In this document: positions 53,870 to 61,142 of the stretch, piece by piece | How the letters are laid out: every line of letters starts with the position of its first letter | Numbering within the stretch: the first letter of the stretch is position 1 | Origin: a virus | Length of the DNA: 64,000 nt | Virus record (IMG/VR): IMGVR_UViG_3300008266_007780 | Coordinates: 28,433 to 92,432 of that record | Strand: one strand, 5' to 3' | Notes under the pieces: generated by a model | Database searches by the model: none | Seen by the model: only the letters and a program-made list of their open reading frames with translations | Told to the model about the DNA's origin: nothing | Made by a program: the position numbers and the translations under genes

Positions 53870-54264
53870 TTTAAATAACCTAATTCTCTAGCCTGTTCTG
53901 GATGTTCATGCACCCAATTGTGACAATTCCTACAGACTGCTAACCACGTACTTTGTATAAGGTAATACACATTTCTGTTGGCACCGGCATATGTATGATG
54001 CACGTCTGTGGCATGCATCATACAACCGGTTACCTTCACCTCACACAAAGTATGTTCAGTCATGAATCTCTCTCTTAGTTTGAGATATTCATCATCTAGT
54101 TTTTTACGTTTAGAAGAGACCTTGGGGATAAGTGTTGGTTTCTGTGAAGGGTCTTTGCTTTTGTGGCAACTCCAGCATGTCTTACAGTAAGGTTCCCCAA
54201 GGTGTCTCTTCCAAATATATTGCTCAGTATTACATCCCGAGCACAGCTTTTTCTTTGCTTGCAT
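53866..54264 (-). CDS. HNH endonuclease (132 aa)
   Basis: An N-terminal zinc ribbon (CSGCNTEQY...YCKTCWSC) is followed by the HNH core: CEVKVTGCMMHATDVHHTYA, with the catalytic HH, then WLAVCRNCHNWVHEHP, giving the Asn/His of the motif and its zinc Cys residues. It is a free-standing phage HNH nuclease; it could be a DNA-processing enzyme or a homing nuclease. It overlaps the neighbouring genes at both ends (4 and 35 nt). Confidence 0.88.
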   Translation of the reverse strand: MQAKKKLCSGCNTEQYIWKRHLGEPYCKTCWSCHKSKDPSQKPTLIPKVSSKRKKLDDEYLKLRERFMTEHTLCEVKVTGCMMHATDVHHTYAGANRNVYYLIQSTWLAVCRNCHNWVHEHPEQARELGYLK

Positions 54265-54769
54265 TTCTTAATCTTGGCAATTGATTAGGATCTGTAGAGA
54301 TCTCCATAAAGTTCTTTGGTAGAACACCTTCTTGAATAAAGATACAAATAATATCATCTTTTGTGATGTTTAAATCTTTAAAGTTTAGGGTATTCTTGAA
54401 CTTATCATCAGTCTCACTATTGTTAGTAAAGAACTGAGCAATTGGAGACTCTGGAAATAATCTATTGAACAACAGATTTGTGATTTGATTTGTCAATTTC
54501 TGTTTGTGGAGGTTAATTACCTGTTGTCCTCTTAGATATACTCTTTCAATCCTCTTCTTCTTTTTACTACACATAGTAGTAAGCTCTTGTTGTGTGAGGG
54601 CATTAAGTCCATACAAAGCTCTTTTGTATAGATAGTTTTGATACGAAGTATATTTATCAATTTCATACTCCATTGTGAGTTTCTTAGGCATTAACTGATA
54701 CTCTTCAAGTTTACCTGTGTACTCAAATCTGTCTTTTCTTTTGTTTAACTTTTCCATATTGATATACAT
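54230..54769 (-). CDS. Unknown basic protein (179 aa)
   Basis: MYINMEKLNKRKDRFEYTGK..., a Lys/Arg-rich helical protein with CSKKKKRIERVYLRGQQVIN in the middle and an acidic/hydrophobic C-terminal third. Possible nucleic-acid binding by composition only. It overlaps the HNH gene by 35 nt. A strong terminator lies between it and the 157-aa gene upstream. Confidence 0.75.
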   Translation of the reverse strand: MYINMEKLNKRKDRFEYTGKLEEYQLMPKKLTMEYEIDKYTSYQNYLYKRALYGLNALTQQELTTMCSKKKKRIERVYLRGQQVINLHKQKLTNQITNLLFNRLFPESPIAQFFTNNSETDDKFKNTLNFKDLNITKDDIICIFIQEGVLPKNFMEISTDPNQLPRLRNASKEKAVLGM

Positions 54770-54790
54770 TTAATAATTACAATAAAAAAA

Positions 54791-54819
54791 AGAGAAAGTG
54801 GACGAAGTCCACTCTCTCT
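54791..54819 (-). terminator. Strong terminator after the 157-aa gene
   Basis: AGAGAAAGTGGAC (54791-54803) pairs with GTCCACTCTCTCT (54807-54819) over 13 positions. The only A/C mismatch on the + strand becomes U/G on the - strand, and the stem is followed there by eight T (TTTTTTTT). It is the best intrinsic terminator in the window. Confidence 0.9.
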
Positions 54820-54835
54820 TCTACCTAATCAGGTA

Positions 54836-55309
54836 TTAATTACCTAATTCATCAAAGTTTGTATTTGCTTTGATAGCAGCAGACTTATTTGCATAAGCAG
54901 CTCTCAGCTGATCTACATTGTCATGCTTGATCAATGTATCTTCTGCATTTACTGATGCTGAGTATACAGTTTTGCGGTAAATTGGAGCACCTGCTACAGT
55001 ACAAACAATACCTGTTTCACCTGCAATTTTCAGGTCACGCTCAGGATTCTTCTTATTAAATGCTTCAAGAGACTCAATAATAGAAATTTTACCTGGAAGT
55101 TCCTGACCATTGTAGAATCCAAGAGACTGAAGTGTTTCAACTTCACCTTGCAATAGTGTAGAAATTGTTTTAGGTTTAACAAAACCATTGTCATCAATCA
55201 TTACACGTGTTTGCTCTAAACGAATGTAACCGTAAATTGGGTTGTTTTCTGAAACATTAACAACTGCACCTGATGTAGCATCTGCTACTACTTTAACTGA
55301 AGAGTTCAT
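54836..55309 (-). CDS. Conserved-looking unknown protein, probably highly expressed (157 aa)
   Basis: MNSSVKVVADATSGAVVNVS..., a compact beta-rich protein of more balanced composition than its neighbours, with YGYIRLEQTRVMIDDNGF and SLEAFNKKNPERDLKIAGET. It has its own 100-nt-plus upstream spacer and the strong terminator described, so it is probably a separate, highly expressed transcript. A DNA-binding or decoy-type protein is possible. I cannot assign a family. Confidence 0.8.
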   Translation of the reverse strand: MNSSVKVVADATSGAVVNVSENNPIYGYIRLEQTRVMIDDNGFVKPKTISTLLQGEVETLQSLGFYNGQELPGKISIIESLEAFNKKNPERDLKIAGETGIVCTVAGAPIYRKTVYSASVNAEDTLIKHDNVDQLRAAYANKSAAIKANTNFDELGN

Positions 55310-55429
55310 AGCTCTAAATTTTGATTAATAAATAAATGAATTGACTTTTTGAGTAGGAAATTACTATATCAACAATTACTCAAGTTGTTTGATAAGTGGT
55401 AGTATTGTATATCGCGAGTAACAATACTA

Positions 55430-55699
55430 TTATTCAAGTGGATCCGATAAATCTATAATGTCATCAAATGGTATATCATCTGAAGGCATATTCACAATTT
55501 CATCATCTGACTCTGGTAAACACTCAAAGTCATAGACTTTTTCAGACTCTTTTTTATCCACACAAGAGCCATAGAAGGGATTAAGCACTGATTCACCGTA
55601 GTCTAGAGACATCAAGTACTGTATATCTGCATCAGTGAGATCTAGATATTCTTCTACTGTTAAGTAGACAGTCTTGCCATTCGGTAATTGATAGTACAA
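55430..55699 (-). CDS. Acidic phage protein, YYQLPNGK family (89 aa)
   Basis: I choose the TTG at 55699, giving MYYQLPNGKTVYLTVEEYLD, because this N-terminus recalls a small family widespread in phages and the residues encoded before it are unlike coding sequence. The C-terminus is highly acidic (DDEIVNMPSDDIPFDDIIDL). The function is not known. The 120-nt spacer downstream holds no gene. Confidence 0.7.
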   Translation of the reverse strand: MYYQLPNGKTVYLTVEEYLDLTDADIQYLMSLDYGESVLNPFYGSCVDKKESEKVYDFECLPESDDEIVNMPSDDIPFDDIIDLSDPLE

Positions 55700-55779
55700 T
55701 TTTACAAATAAGAGTAAATATATGCTATTTAAACTTAAGTGTAAATTACAGCACATCTTTGATTGCACTATATAGCTAA

Positions 55780-56205
55780 CTAGTACAAATCAAACTCATC
55801 AGTGGGTATAAAATCCTTTACATCAACAGCAAATTCATTATTCCATGCTTCCCCTGTCTGTTCATCAATTGCTCCTGGGGCAAGTACTCTTAGTGGATAA
55901 TAGTTGTGTAACCCCTGAAAACTTTTTACAGTAACAGGAATATACCCTTGTTGATTAAACATGGAGTCTTTGTACTTATCCTTATCACCAGACCAGCCTT
56001 TATAATTCTCAATAGATATGTATCCATGTGCACCTATTGCTGGTACTTCAGGATACTTAGCACCTAAATGAATTTTAAATAGCCACTCTGTACCAGGATG
56101 TGATGAACCAAGAGTATCACACAGTAAACGTGCAATATCCTCATTCTTTACATGTTTCTTAATTACATTGTATAGATCAGACTCATTAAGACTTATTTGT
56201 ATCAT
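55780..56205 (-). CDS. Unknown protein (141 aa)
   Basis: The ATG at 56205 (MIQISLNESDLYNVIKKHVK) is preferred to one 7 codons upstream that lies inside the next small gene. The centre (GSSHPGTEWLFKIHLGAKYP) and GVGAHGYISIE-like Gly/His residues suggest a small beta-rich enzyme or binding protein; no family is recognised. It overlaps the 36-aa gene by 20 nt. Confidence 0.7.
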   Translation of the reverse strand: MIQISLNESDLYNVIKKHVKNEDIARLLCDTLGSSHPGTEWLFKIHLGAKYPEVPAIGAHGYISIENYKGWSGDKDKYKDSMFNQQGYIPVTVKSFQGLHNYYPLRVLAPGAIDEQTGEAWNNEFAVDVKDFIPTDEFDLY

Positions 56206-56296
56206 CTTTCTCAAAATAGTTAGCAAGTCTTACTACAAGAACAACACCGGCAAAAACTACTGCCAGTGCTGTAAATACTACGATTAATGTTTTCAT
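56186..56296 (-). CDS. Single-pass membrane micropeptide (36 aa)
   Basis: MKTLIVVFTALAVVFAGVVL is an apolar helix, followed by the charged tail RLANYFEKDDTNKS. Overlaps the genes on both sides, consistent with translational coupling. Function unknown. Confidence 0.55.
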   Translation of the reverse strand: MKTLIVVFTALAVVFAGVVLVVRLANYFEKDDTNKS

Positions 56297-56403
56297 TTGG
56301 ATGTCAGTTCTAAAGGTTCAAATACTAATACTCCACGTCTAAACTTGTAGTTAGTGTGTGCTGAAATAGATAAATCTCTCTCATCTACAATATCATCACT
56401 CAT
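56293..56403 (-). CDS. Short hypothetical protein (36 aa)
   Basis: MSDDIVDERDLSISAHTNYK then FRRGVLVFEPLELTSK, ending in a 4-nt ATGA-type overlap with the next ATG, which supports it as a real gene. No function. Confidence 0.5.
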   Translation of the reverse strand: MSDDIVDERDLSISAHTNYKFRRGVLVFEPLELTSK

Positions 56404-56474
56404 ATAACTAACTCCATTGGTTCATAATCAGGCTTTCCAGCAAGTAGCTGGATTAATAAAATCATACTTTTCAT
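56400..56474 (-). CDS. Very short peptide (24 aa)
   Basis: MKSMILLIQLLAGKPDYEPM, then ELVI and TGA overlapping the next ATG by 4 nt. Supported only by that ATGA overlap and its position; coding status is uncertain. Confidence 0.35.
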   Translation of the reverse strand: MKSMILLIQLLAGKPDYEPMELVI

Positions 56475-56485
56475 AATCAGTTGTT

Positions 56486-57262
56486 TTAAAATGGTAATAC
56501 TGCATCATCAGGACAATACAGCTGTTTTGTAACATAGTAGATTTTTCTAAGTCTTTCAGCTTCATCATCAAGATTTGTAAAGTCAATCTTTAAGTTAAGA
56601 GCCTGTGCATATCTAATAGCATCCTCAGTATGATAATAATGACTCTTGCTAATTAAATACTCTATACAGTCATCTTTATCTTTTGCAACAGACAATGCAC
56701 TACCGATATAGCTTAAGCTCACATGAAATATATCAGTTTGAGCTTTCAGTACATATATCATTTTACACAAAGACTTTGGATCTACATTCTTAAATATCAA
56801 TGACCGCTTACACAAGTGCGTAGCATAATCTTCTATTGTGTTTATTTTGTTTTTTGCAACTGCCTTAGCCAAAGAGAGAGTAAAATACTCCTGAAATGAT
56901 CTTGGTAGCTCACACCACCAACCTGTATTCATACGTCCTAAAAAGGATTCTATAATGAATGGATGTGGTGTTTTGCCAAACCAAAATTTCAGGTCTCTGG
57001 TCTTCTTGTCAAAACTAATACCTGAGACACCTGTAGTGATATAAAATAAACTCTTGTTAAACTTGGGTTTAAACTTATCTTCACTCCAATAGATGTGAGT
57101 ATCAGTCTCTATTACTTTATACAAATGAAAGTCAGTAATTCTGTTCTCATAGAATAAGAATCTTTGCTCATCAACTGATTTCTGTAGAAACTCTCTGCTT
57201 CTATCAAAACTATTCTGATGAGCTAAGATAATTACCCTTGATTCTTCTGTGCTCTCTTCCAT
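56486..57262 (-). CDS. Unknown protein (258 aa)
   Basis: MEESTEESRVIILAHQNSFD..., alpha/beta protein with many aromatic residues in its first half (LKFWFGKTPHPFIIESFLGR, then MNTGWWCELP) and a helical second half. No motif I recognise. It overlaps the upstream 74-aa gene by 31 nt. Confidence 0.75.
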   Translation of the reverse strand: MEESTEESRVIILAHQNSFDRSREFLQKSVDEQRFLFYENRITDFHLYKVIETDTHIYWSEDKFKPKFNKSLFYITTGVSGISFDKKTRDLKFWFGKTPHPFIIESFLGRMNTGWWCELPRSFQEYFTLSLAKAVAKNKINTIEDYATHLCKRSLIFKNVDPKSLCKMIYVLKAQTDIFHVSLSYIGSALSVAKDKDDCIEYLISKSHYYHTEDAIRYAQALNLKIDFTNLDDEAERLRKIYYVTKQLYCPDDAVLPF

Positions 57263-57456
57263 TTGCTTTTAGCATTAGAAAGTTCTAATCTTTCTATCTC
57301 TGTTTTCTTGAACACAGACCTGTCAATAAGAACTGGATTAGCATTGATTGCAGACTGTATCTTTGTTCTCTCAACATTGTAAGCATTAGAGCTTTCACTC
57401 TTAGCCATTGCCATACTTGCTACACGAGTAGCAAAGTTTAATTTAAGTTTACTCAT
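57232..57456 (-). CDS. Unknown basic protein (74 aa)
   Basis: MSKLKLNFATRVASMAMAKS..., helical, Ala/Ser/Asn-rich then Lys-rich at the C-terminus (SKWKRAQKNQG). Overlaps 8 nt with the 29-aa basic gene upstream. Function unknown. Confidence 0.65.
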   Translation of the reverse strand: MSKLKLNFATRVASMAMAKSESSNAYNVERTKIQSAINANPVLIDRSVFKKTEIERLELSNAKSKWKRAQKNQG

Positions 57457-57538
57457 CTTTCTTGTGTTTGGTTTTACGTGTATACTTTTTCTTATTCTTC
57501 TGTATGACAGGCCGTGTGGCCTGCCATATCTCCTGCAT
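57449..57538 (-). CDS. Very basic micropeptide (29 aa)
   Basis: MQEIWQATRPVIQKNKKKYT, then RKTKHKKDE. The RPV(I/V)QKNKKxYxRK pattern is one I associate with short basic peptides in many phages, sometimes near recombination genes. It could bind RNA or DNA. It overlaps the next gene by 8 nt. Confidence 0.6.
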   Translation of the reverse strand: MQEIWQATRPVIQKNKKKYTRKTKHKKDE

Positions 57539-57545
57539 AGTTAAT

Positions 57546-57764
57546 TCAACAGTAGTCATCATCTTCTTCATAGTCTCTAACTTGTTCCTCTATAAAGTTA
57601 TCTACAATACCACTGCCACGGTTAATTACCGGTGCTGCATTTTTAGCAATGAGTGTCTCATAATATACAATAATATCTGTGACACTGTACCTTGGAAGAA
57701 TTTTACCATCTAACAGATTAGTAAATCTTTCTCTTGTTTTCTGAAGTGCTTCTGCTTTTCTCAT
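57546..57764 (-). CDS. Unknown protein (72 aa)
   Basis: MRKAEALQKTRERFTNLLDG..., a basic N-terminal helix and an acidic tail (QVRDYEEDDDYC). Its ATG is preceded by CAACTCAA, the leader shared with three further genes of this stretch. Function unknown. Confidence 0.65.
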   Translation of the reverse strand: MRKAEALQKTRERFTNLLDGKILPRYSVTDIIVYYETLIAKNAAPVINRGSGIVDNFIEEQVRDYEEDDDYC

Positions 57765-57775
57765 TTGAGTTGGTT

Positions 57776-57943
57776 TTAAAGTTGAATATCATATTGTTTA
57801 AGATAGCATAGATCATCAATTACTCTTAGTTTAAGAGAATTGATTTTACTCTTACCATCTAGGCAAATCTCTTTTCTAATCTCTTCAAGAGACTGAATAG
57901 AGAACTTCTTAAAGAAGTTATAAAAGTCAATGTAAGTTTTCAT
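57776..57943 (-). CDS. Small helical protein (55 aa)
   Basis: MKTYIDFYNFFKKFSIQSLE..., aromatic/basic, ending YLKQYDIQL. It has the AACTCAAATG leader and lies 11 nt upstream of the 72-aa gene. Function unknown. Confidence 0.6.
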   Translation of the reverse strand: MKTYIDFYNFFKKFSIQSLEEIRKEICLDGKSKINSLKLRVIDDLCYLKQYDIQL

Positions 57944-57999
57944 TTGAGTTAATTTTTAAGTTAAATGAGCACTTTAAACGTCATACTCAGGACAGCAGG

Positions 58000-58857
58000 T
58001 TAAAATGGTAATTCTGTAAATAGATTATCTAATTCTGAATCCCATTGTCTTCCCGCATAAGAATGAATTTCTTTATTTGGGAACAGTCTCTTTGCACACT
58101 CTATAGCAACAGTATCATTATACACACCATAGTCTCCTGATTTATAGTAAAGGATAACATCATTACCTATTACTTTCAACCATCCACCATTAGCAGTAAA
58201 ATATTTGCTGTTACGGTATACTTCACTGATAGAGCTATGAAAGTTCTCTACAAATTGATATGGATCAAAACACATTCTGCAATCTGTTTCATCATCATGG
58301 GCAACTTGTATAATAAACTTGATACCATTGCTATTCTGAAAGTCTGATAAATCAACTGGTGACTTATAGACTTTAGAAGCAATATTTACAAGTTTCTTTC
58401 TTAATCTCTCAGTTTCATCTTGCTTCTCTTGAATTTTAGCATACCATTGTTCAGGAGTTCTTGCAAGATCTTGTCTTCTCATTTCAGCTTCATAAGAATC
58501 TTCAAGATCATCAGTATTGAGAACTGTATTTTCATAGTCTTCTCCTTCTTGTGCAGCAATAGCAGATATATACTCAGAAGCAAGATTCTTTGCTTTGTCT
58601 CTGATATCAATTAAACTTGCCATTGCAGTTATCTTTGCTTCTATCTCCATTGTTTTTTGAAGAGCAAGAGGAGCTACTACTGACATAAACAGTCTTTGTT
58701 CTTCAGCTGTAGACTCTGCCCATCCACCACCTGCAAAACATTTGAAGTCTTCAGATGGTACACTAAATGTTTCATGCTTAGTGCACAGTGTTATTGAGTT
58801 TCTACCATAGGTAACTACAGTAAATAATCCTTGTCTAGATTTTAAGTGAATTTTCAT
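58000..58857 (-). CDS. Unknown protein with internal acidic helical region (285 aa)
   Basis: I choose the ATG at 58857 (MKIHLKSRQGLFTVVTYGRN), which has the shared leader CAACTCAAATG; the open frame upstream to 58962 lacks coding character. Residues ~75-180 are helical and charged, and the C-terminal third has Cys residues (DETDCRMCFDPYQF). No family recognised. Confidence 0.75.
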   Translation of the reverse strand: MKIHLKSRQGLFTVVTYGRNSITLCTKHETFSVPSEDFKCFAGGGWAESTAEEQRLFMSVVAPLALQKTMEIEAKITAMASLIDIRDKAKNLASEYISAIAAQEGEDYENTVLNTDDLEDSYEAEMRRQDLARTPEQWYAKIQEKQDETERLRKKLVNIASKVYKSPVDLSDFQNSNGIKFIIQVAHDDETDCRMCFDPYQFVENFHSSISEVYRNSKYFTANGGWLKVIGNDVILYYKSGDYGVYNDTVAIECAKRLFPNKEIHSYAGRQWDSELDNLFTELPF

Positions 58858-59022
58858 TTGAGTTGATTTTTGAGTTGATAAATAAGAGCCTAAAGTTATT
58901 AGCTCTTCTGGTGCTTCTACTGACCGCGTTATCTGTATAGCCACATAAATGTGTAACAGCACGGCTGCACTTTTGAAAGTTCATAAGGTATGCTTCCCAA
59001 CCACCTGCATCCTAAAGATGCA

Positions 59023-59184
59023 TCAATTTTTTGTAACAATAGAGAGTTCTTGCTCATAAGATTCTTTGAGCATAAGCAAATCACTCTTCTGTAATTTACT
59101 TAATGATTCTTTGTACTCTTTAGGACAAGAACCATTTACTGCTGTTACTAATACAGCAATTTCCAAAATCAAATTTGAAATCAT
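59023..59184 (-). CDS. Small protein with apolar N-terminus (53 aa)
   Basis: MISNLILEIAVLVTAVNGSC, then PKEYKESLSKLQKSDLLMLK. The N-terminal apolar stretch with Cys could be a short membrane anchor. A GCATC/GATGC hairpin (59007-59021) lies just past the stop. Function unknown. Confidence 0.5.
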   Translation of the reverse strand: MISNLILEIAVLVTAVNGSCPKEYKESLSKLQKSDLLMLKESYEQELSIVTKN

Positions 59185-59221
59185 ATATGTGTGTTTAATT
59201 GGTTACTGATTAATACTTTTT

Positions 59222-59306
59222 TGCACTGAGACACAACTAACTACTAGGCAGATAGACAGAATAAATCCTGTGATGACGGCCTCTGTTCATTAGTTGTGTC
59301 AGTGCA
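59222..59306. ncRNA. Structured element A: long-stem candidate RNA
   Basis: TGCACTGA (59222-59229), a GA bulge, and CACAACTAA (59232-59240) pair with TTAGTTGTGTCAGTGCA (59290-59306): 17 bp with one 2-nt bulge. Inside, AGGC (59246-59249) pairs with GCCT (59279-59282), and ACAG with CTGT form a hairpin. It lies in a 311-nt spacer without any gene. Strand is not determined. Confidence 0.6.
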
Positions 59307-59321
59307 TCAAAGATAGATTAG

Positions 59322-59396
59322 TGCTACAGAGGTTATCCACCAATGTAGCATAGGTTAGTGGAACCGTTCCGCTCTAAACTATTTTTACTAACCTAT
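59322..59396. ncRNA. Two consecutive hairpins after element A
   Basis: TGCTACA (59322-59328) pairs with TGTAGCA (59344-59350), and ATAGGTTAGT (59350-59359) pairs with ACTAACCTAT (59387-59396), both perfectly. The second contains an inner GGAA/TTCC helix. They occupy the same gene-free spacer as element A and are directly followed by element B. Confidence 0.5.
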
Positions 59397-59402
59397 TATT
59401 TG

Positions 59403-59511
59403 ACCCCTCTGCACTTAGTTGTGATAACTGGTATTCCAGCATCCCGTATACTCACAGGCTAACTACATGTTAGTATCACAACTGCCTGACCAAGGTCAGA
59501 TTAGTGCATTA
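59403..59511. ncRNA. Structured element B: multi-branched candidate RNA
   Basis: Outer helix TGCAC (59410-59414)/GTGCA (59504-59508); second helix AGTTGTGATA (59417-59426)/TATCACAACT (59474-59483). Hairpins: CTGG/CCAG (59428-59439), CTAAC/GTTAG (59459-59473), and CTGAC/GTCAG (59486-59499). The element overlaps the 3' end of the 59496-59717 gene. It is a paralogue of element C with compensatory changes. U416-G484 (+ sense) is a wobble in B and a C-G pair in C, favouring a + strand transcript. Confidence 0.65.
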
Positions 59512-59717
59512 GGATACAGGCTTTGCACCTGTCTATTGTATTTCAAGAAGTTTTTTTCTGCTATCTCAATTTGATTCTTGAAATAACCTGTTTTGTTACC
59601 CTTTCTTTTATTAAAAATCATCAATGATTCCATCACCATTATATGTTTTCTCAACTTTCTTGTAAGTATAACATACTCTAAAAAGTTTTCTTCAGTTATT
59701 GATTTAATTGTTTTCAT
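59496..59717 (-). CDS. Small basic protein (73 aa)
   Basis: MKTIKSITEENFLEYVILTR..., helical and Lys-rich. Its last codons overlap structured element B, so an RNA fold would form at the gene's 3' end if transcribed on this strand. Function unknown. Confidence 0.6.
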   Translation of the reverse strand: MKTIKSITEENFLEYVILTRKLRKHIMVMESLMIFNKRKGNKTGYFKNQIEIAEKNFLKYNRQVQSLYPNALI

Positions 59718-59730
59718 TTTAAGTTTTAAA

Positions 59731-59925
59731 TTAAGGTTCTGTTACAACATAAGGTTCATTACCTATATATCGTTTTGAGGGAGTATACTCTTCTAACACT
59801 TGTAGTATCGTGAATGATTCATCTCCAATGGAGATATGTGTACTACTCCCTATATATTTAGATAGGTCTTTAGTAGTATAGTAAGAGTACATGTTACCTG
59901 ATTGGGTTTTGATAAGATAGTTCAT
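59731..59925 (-). CDS. Small unknown protein (64 aa)
   Basis: MNYLIKTQSGNMYSYYTTKD..., beta-rich. Its ATG carries the CAACTCAAATG leader common to the genes starting at 57764, 57943 and 58857. Function unknown. Confidence 0.6.
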   Translation of the reverse strand: MNYLIKTQSGNMYSYYTTKDLSKYIGSSTHISIGDESFTILQVLEEYTPSKRYIGNEPYVVTEP

Positions 59926-59963
59926 TTGAGTTGAGTTTTAAGTTTTATTAATCTATTGTTTAT

Positions 59964-60122
59964 ACCCCTCTGCACTCAGTTGTAAGATCACTGTGCAAGT
60001 ACATAAACTCCACCCGTTACGGTTTCACAGTCTACATTCCACTCGTGATGCACAAGTACTCTCTTGGAACTTAAGATGATACTTACAACTGCCTGACCTT
60101 GGGAATCAGGAATGGTGCATTA
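59964..60122. ncRNA. Structured element C: paralogue of element B
   Basis: It shares CCCCTCTGCAC at the start and GTGCATTA at the end with element B. Helices: TGCAC (59971-59975)/GTGCA (60115-60119); CAGTTGTAAG (59977-59986)/CTTACAACTG (60082-60091); TGTGCA (59992-59997)/TGCACA (60049-60054); CCG/CGG (60014-60022); CCTGA (60092-60096)/TCAGG (60106-60110). Helix positions agree with B while the sequences differ in a compensating way. Confidence 0.65.
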
Positions 60123-60126
60123 ATAA

Positions 60127-60205
60127 AACAAAGAGAACTAAAGCCCACGACCTAACCATTGTTGATCTAACAGGCAACCCCATGGTACGAGTTGTTCTCT
60201 TTGTT
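60127..60205. ncRNA. Structured element D: 12-bp stem
   Basis: AACAAAGAGAAC (60127-60138) pairs perfectly with GTTCTCTTTGTT (60194-60205) around a 55-nt inner region. The 394-nt spacer 59926-60319 consists of elements C, D and E with no gene on either strand that I would accept. Confidence 0.5.
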
Positions 60206-60211
60206 ATATGG

Positions 60212-60304
60212 TACTCTCACAAGGTTGCAACCCTTGACATACATCCAACACCGAGGCATCATAAGCCAATTGGTAGTATGTTATCCTGCAATTGGATGAG
60301 AGTA
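60212..60304. ncRNA. Structured element E: multi-helix candidate RNA
   Basis: TACTCTCA (60212-60219)/TGAGAGTA (60297-60304) closes the element. Inside are a CAAGG/CCTTG hairpin, ACATAC/GTATGT, a GGC/GCC hairpin and ATCC/GGAT around TGCAATT. The arrangement is a closed multi-branch, as in B and C. Confidence 0.5.
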
Positions 60305-60319
60305 ATATTGGTAATTAAT

Positions 60320-60448
60320 TTACAGTGTGTACTCTATGCTATAGTACTTACCGTCTTCACTGCGCATGCTGGCAATGATTTCATTTGGGGTGTAATAAGT
60401 AACACCATTTCTTGTATACTCAAAGAGTATTACTTTGTTATCCTCCAT
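60320..60448 (-). CDS. Small unknown protein (42 aa)
   Basis: MEDNKVILFEYTRNGVTYYT, then PNEIIASMRSEDGKYYSIEY and TL. Coding character is good, with a beta-helix-beta look. An open frame on the + strand over the same bases is a shadow. Function unknown. Confidence 0.55.
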   Translation of the reverse strand: MEDNKVILFEYTRNGVTYYTPNEIIASMRSEDGKYYSIEYTL

Positions 60449-60481
60449 GTAATTTATTTTGAGGGTGAATATACTAATGAA

Positions 60482-60561
60482 TGAGTAGTTTTATATCATA
60501 CTCAGGATAATCTCGGGTGGCTATGAGACTACTTAATAAAGTAATACTCATACAAAGAGTA
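60482..60561. ncRNA. Structured element F: two stem-loops
   Basis: TGAGTAGT (60482-60489) pairs with ACTACTTA (60528-60535) if G483-U534 is counted, a wobble only in + sense RNA. TACTC (60545-60549) and GAGTA (60557-60561) make a second hairpin. No gene lies in 60449-60602. Confidence 0.4.
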
Positions 60562-60602
60562 ATCATACATATATGTAATCAGATAAAAGGGTTACGTATT
60601 AA

Positions 60603-60875
60603 TTAAAGATTGTCTATTAGTATTAGACTGTCAAGATCTGAATACTTACCACCATATACTTTGTGGGTATTGTAGTTTTCTATCCAGATACTATCTTCAG
60701 ATACTTCTAAGTAGTATTCTATGTCAATGTTACCACCAACATCAGACCAGTCCTGAGATATATCCGCGGGAGACTCTGTTGCTCTTCTATTAATGTCTCC
60801 TATAGAGAATCCTATAGTAAAGAATACAATAGATAGTAGAACAAATACAGTTGTAATCATATACTCTCTTTTCAT
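60603..60875 (-). CDS. Membrane-anchored small protein (90 aa)
   Basis: MKREYMITTVFVLLSIVFFT... is a single apolar helix after a basic N-terminus, with an acidic, soluble C-terminal domain (SQDWSDVGGNIDIEYYLEVS). Probably anchored in the inner membrane with the domain outside by the positive-inside rule. Function unknown. Confidence 0.65.
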   Translation of the reverse strand: MKREYMITTVFVLLSIVFFTIGFSIGDINRRATESPADISQDWSDVGGNIDIEYYLEVSEDSIWIENYNTHKVYGGKYSDLDSLILIDNL

Positions 60876-60906
60876 ATGTATAGTTTTAATTGATTGCAGT
60901 GTTTTA

Positions 60907-61002
60907 TAGCCATATACTCAGTGAAGAGTGGCTACTTATGTGTGTATTTTGAGCTTTGGTTAAGTAGTATGAGTATAAGGTATGATTGATTCTCAACTAC
61001 TT
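60907..61002. ncRNA. Structured element G: two hairpins
   Basis: TAGCCA (60907-60912)/TGGCTA (60929-60934) with an inner CTC/GAG; then AAGTAGT-A-TGAG (60962-60973)/CTCAACTACTT (60992-61002), 11 bp with one bulged A. Part of the 472-nt gene-free spacer 60876-61347. Confidence 0.5.
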
Positions 61003-61044
61003 AGCCCCTCTTACTTAAAGTAATTATGTATTATTTATACTCAA

Positions 61045-61132
61045 CTTTAGGAATCCAAGAATGTTTTCCAGTGTTTACTGGATACTCACCCCGTAATTTC
61101 CAAGACTTGTTTACCTTTAGGAATCCAAGAAT
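61045..61132. repeat. 18-bp direct repeat around a hairpin
   Basis: CTTTAGGAATCCAAGAAT occurs at 61045-61062 and exactly again at 61115-61132, 70 bp apart. Between the copies lies the perfect hairpin TCCAGT-GTTT-ACTGGA (61067-61082). Candidate binding-site pair or iteron-like element. Confidence 0.65.
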
Positions 61133-61142
61133 AGTATATTGT

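Noticed and set aside
53866-54264. HNH gene as a recent homing insertion
   Set aside because: It overlaps both neighbours by a few to 35 nt and matches them in composition; no interrupted gene is visible.
58920-58990. Possible tRNA ending in AGCACCA on the minus strand
   Set aside because: No T arm with a TTC loop and only a 5-bp acceptor; no cloverleaf can be drawn.
60182-60484. 100-aa open frame on the + strand
   Set aside because: It lies over elements D and E and a better minus-strand gene (60320-60448), and its composition is not coding-like.
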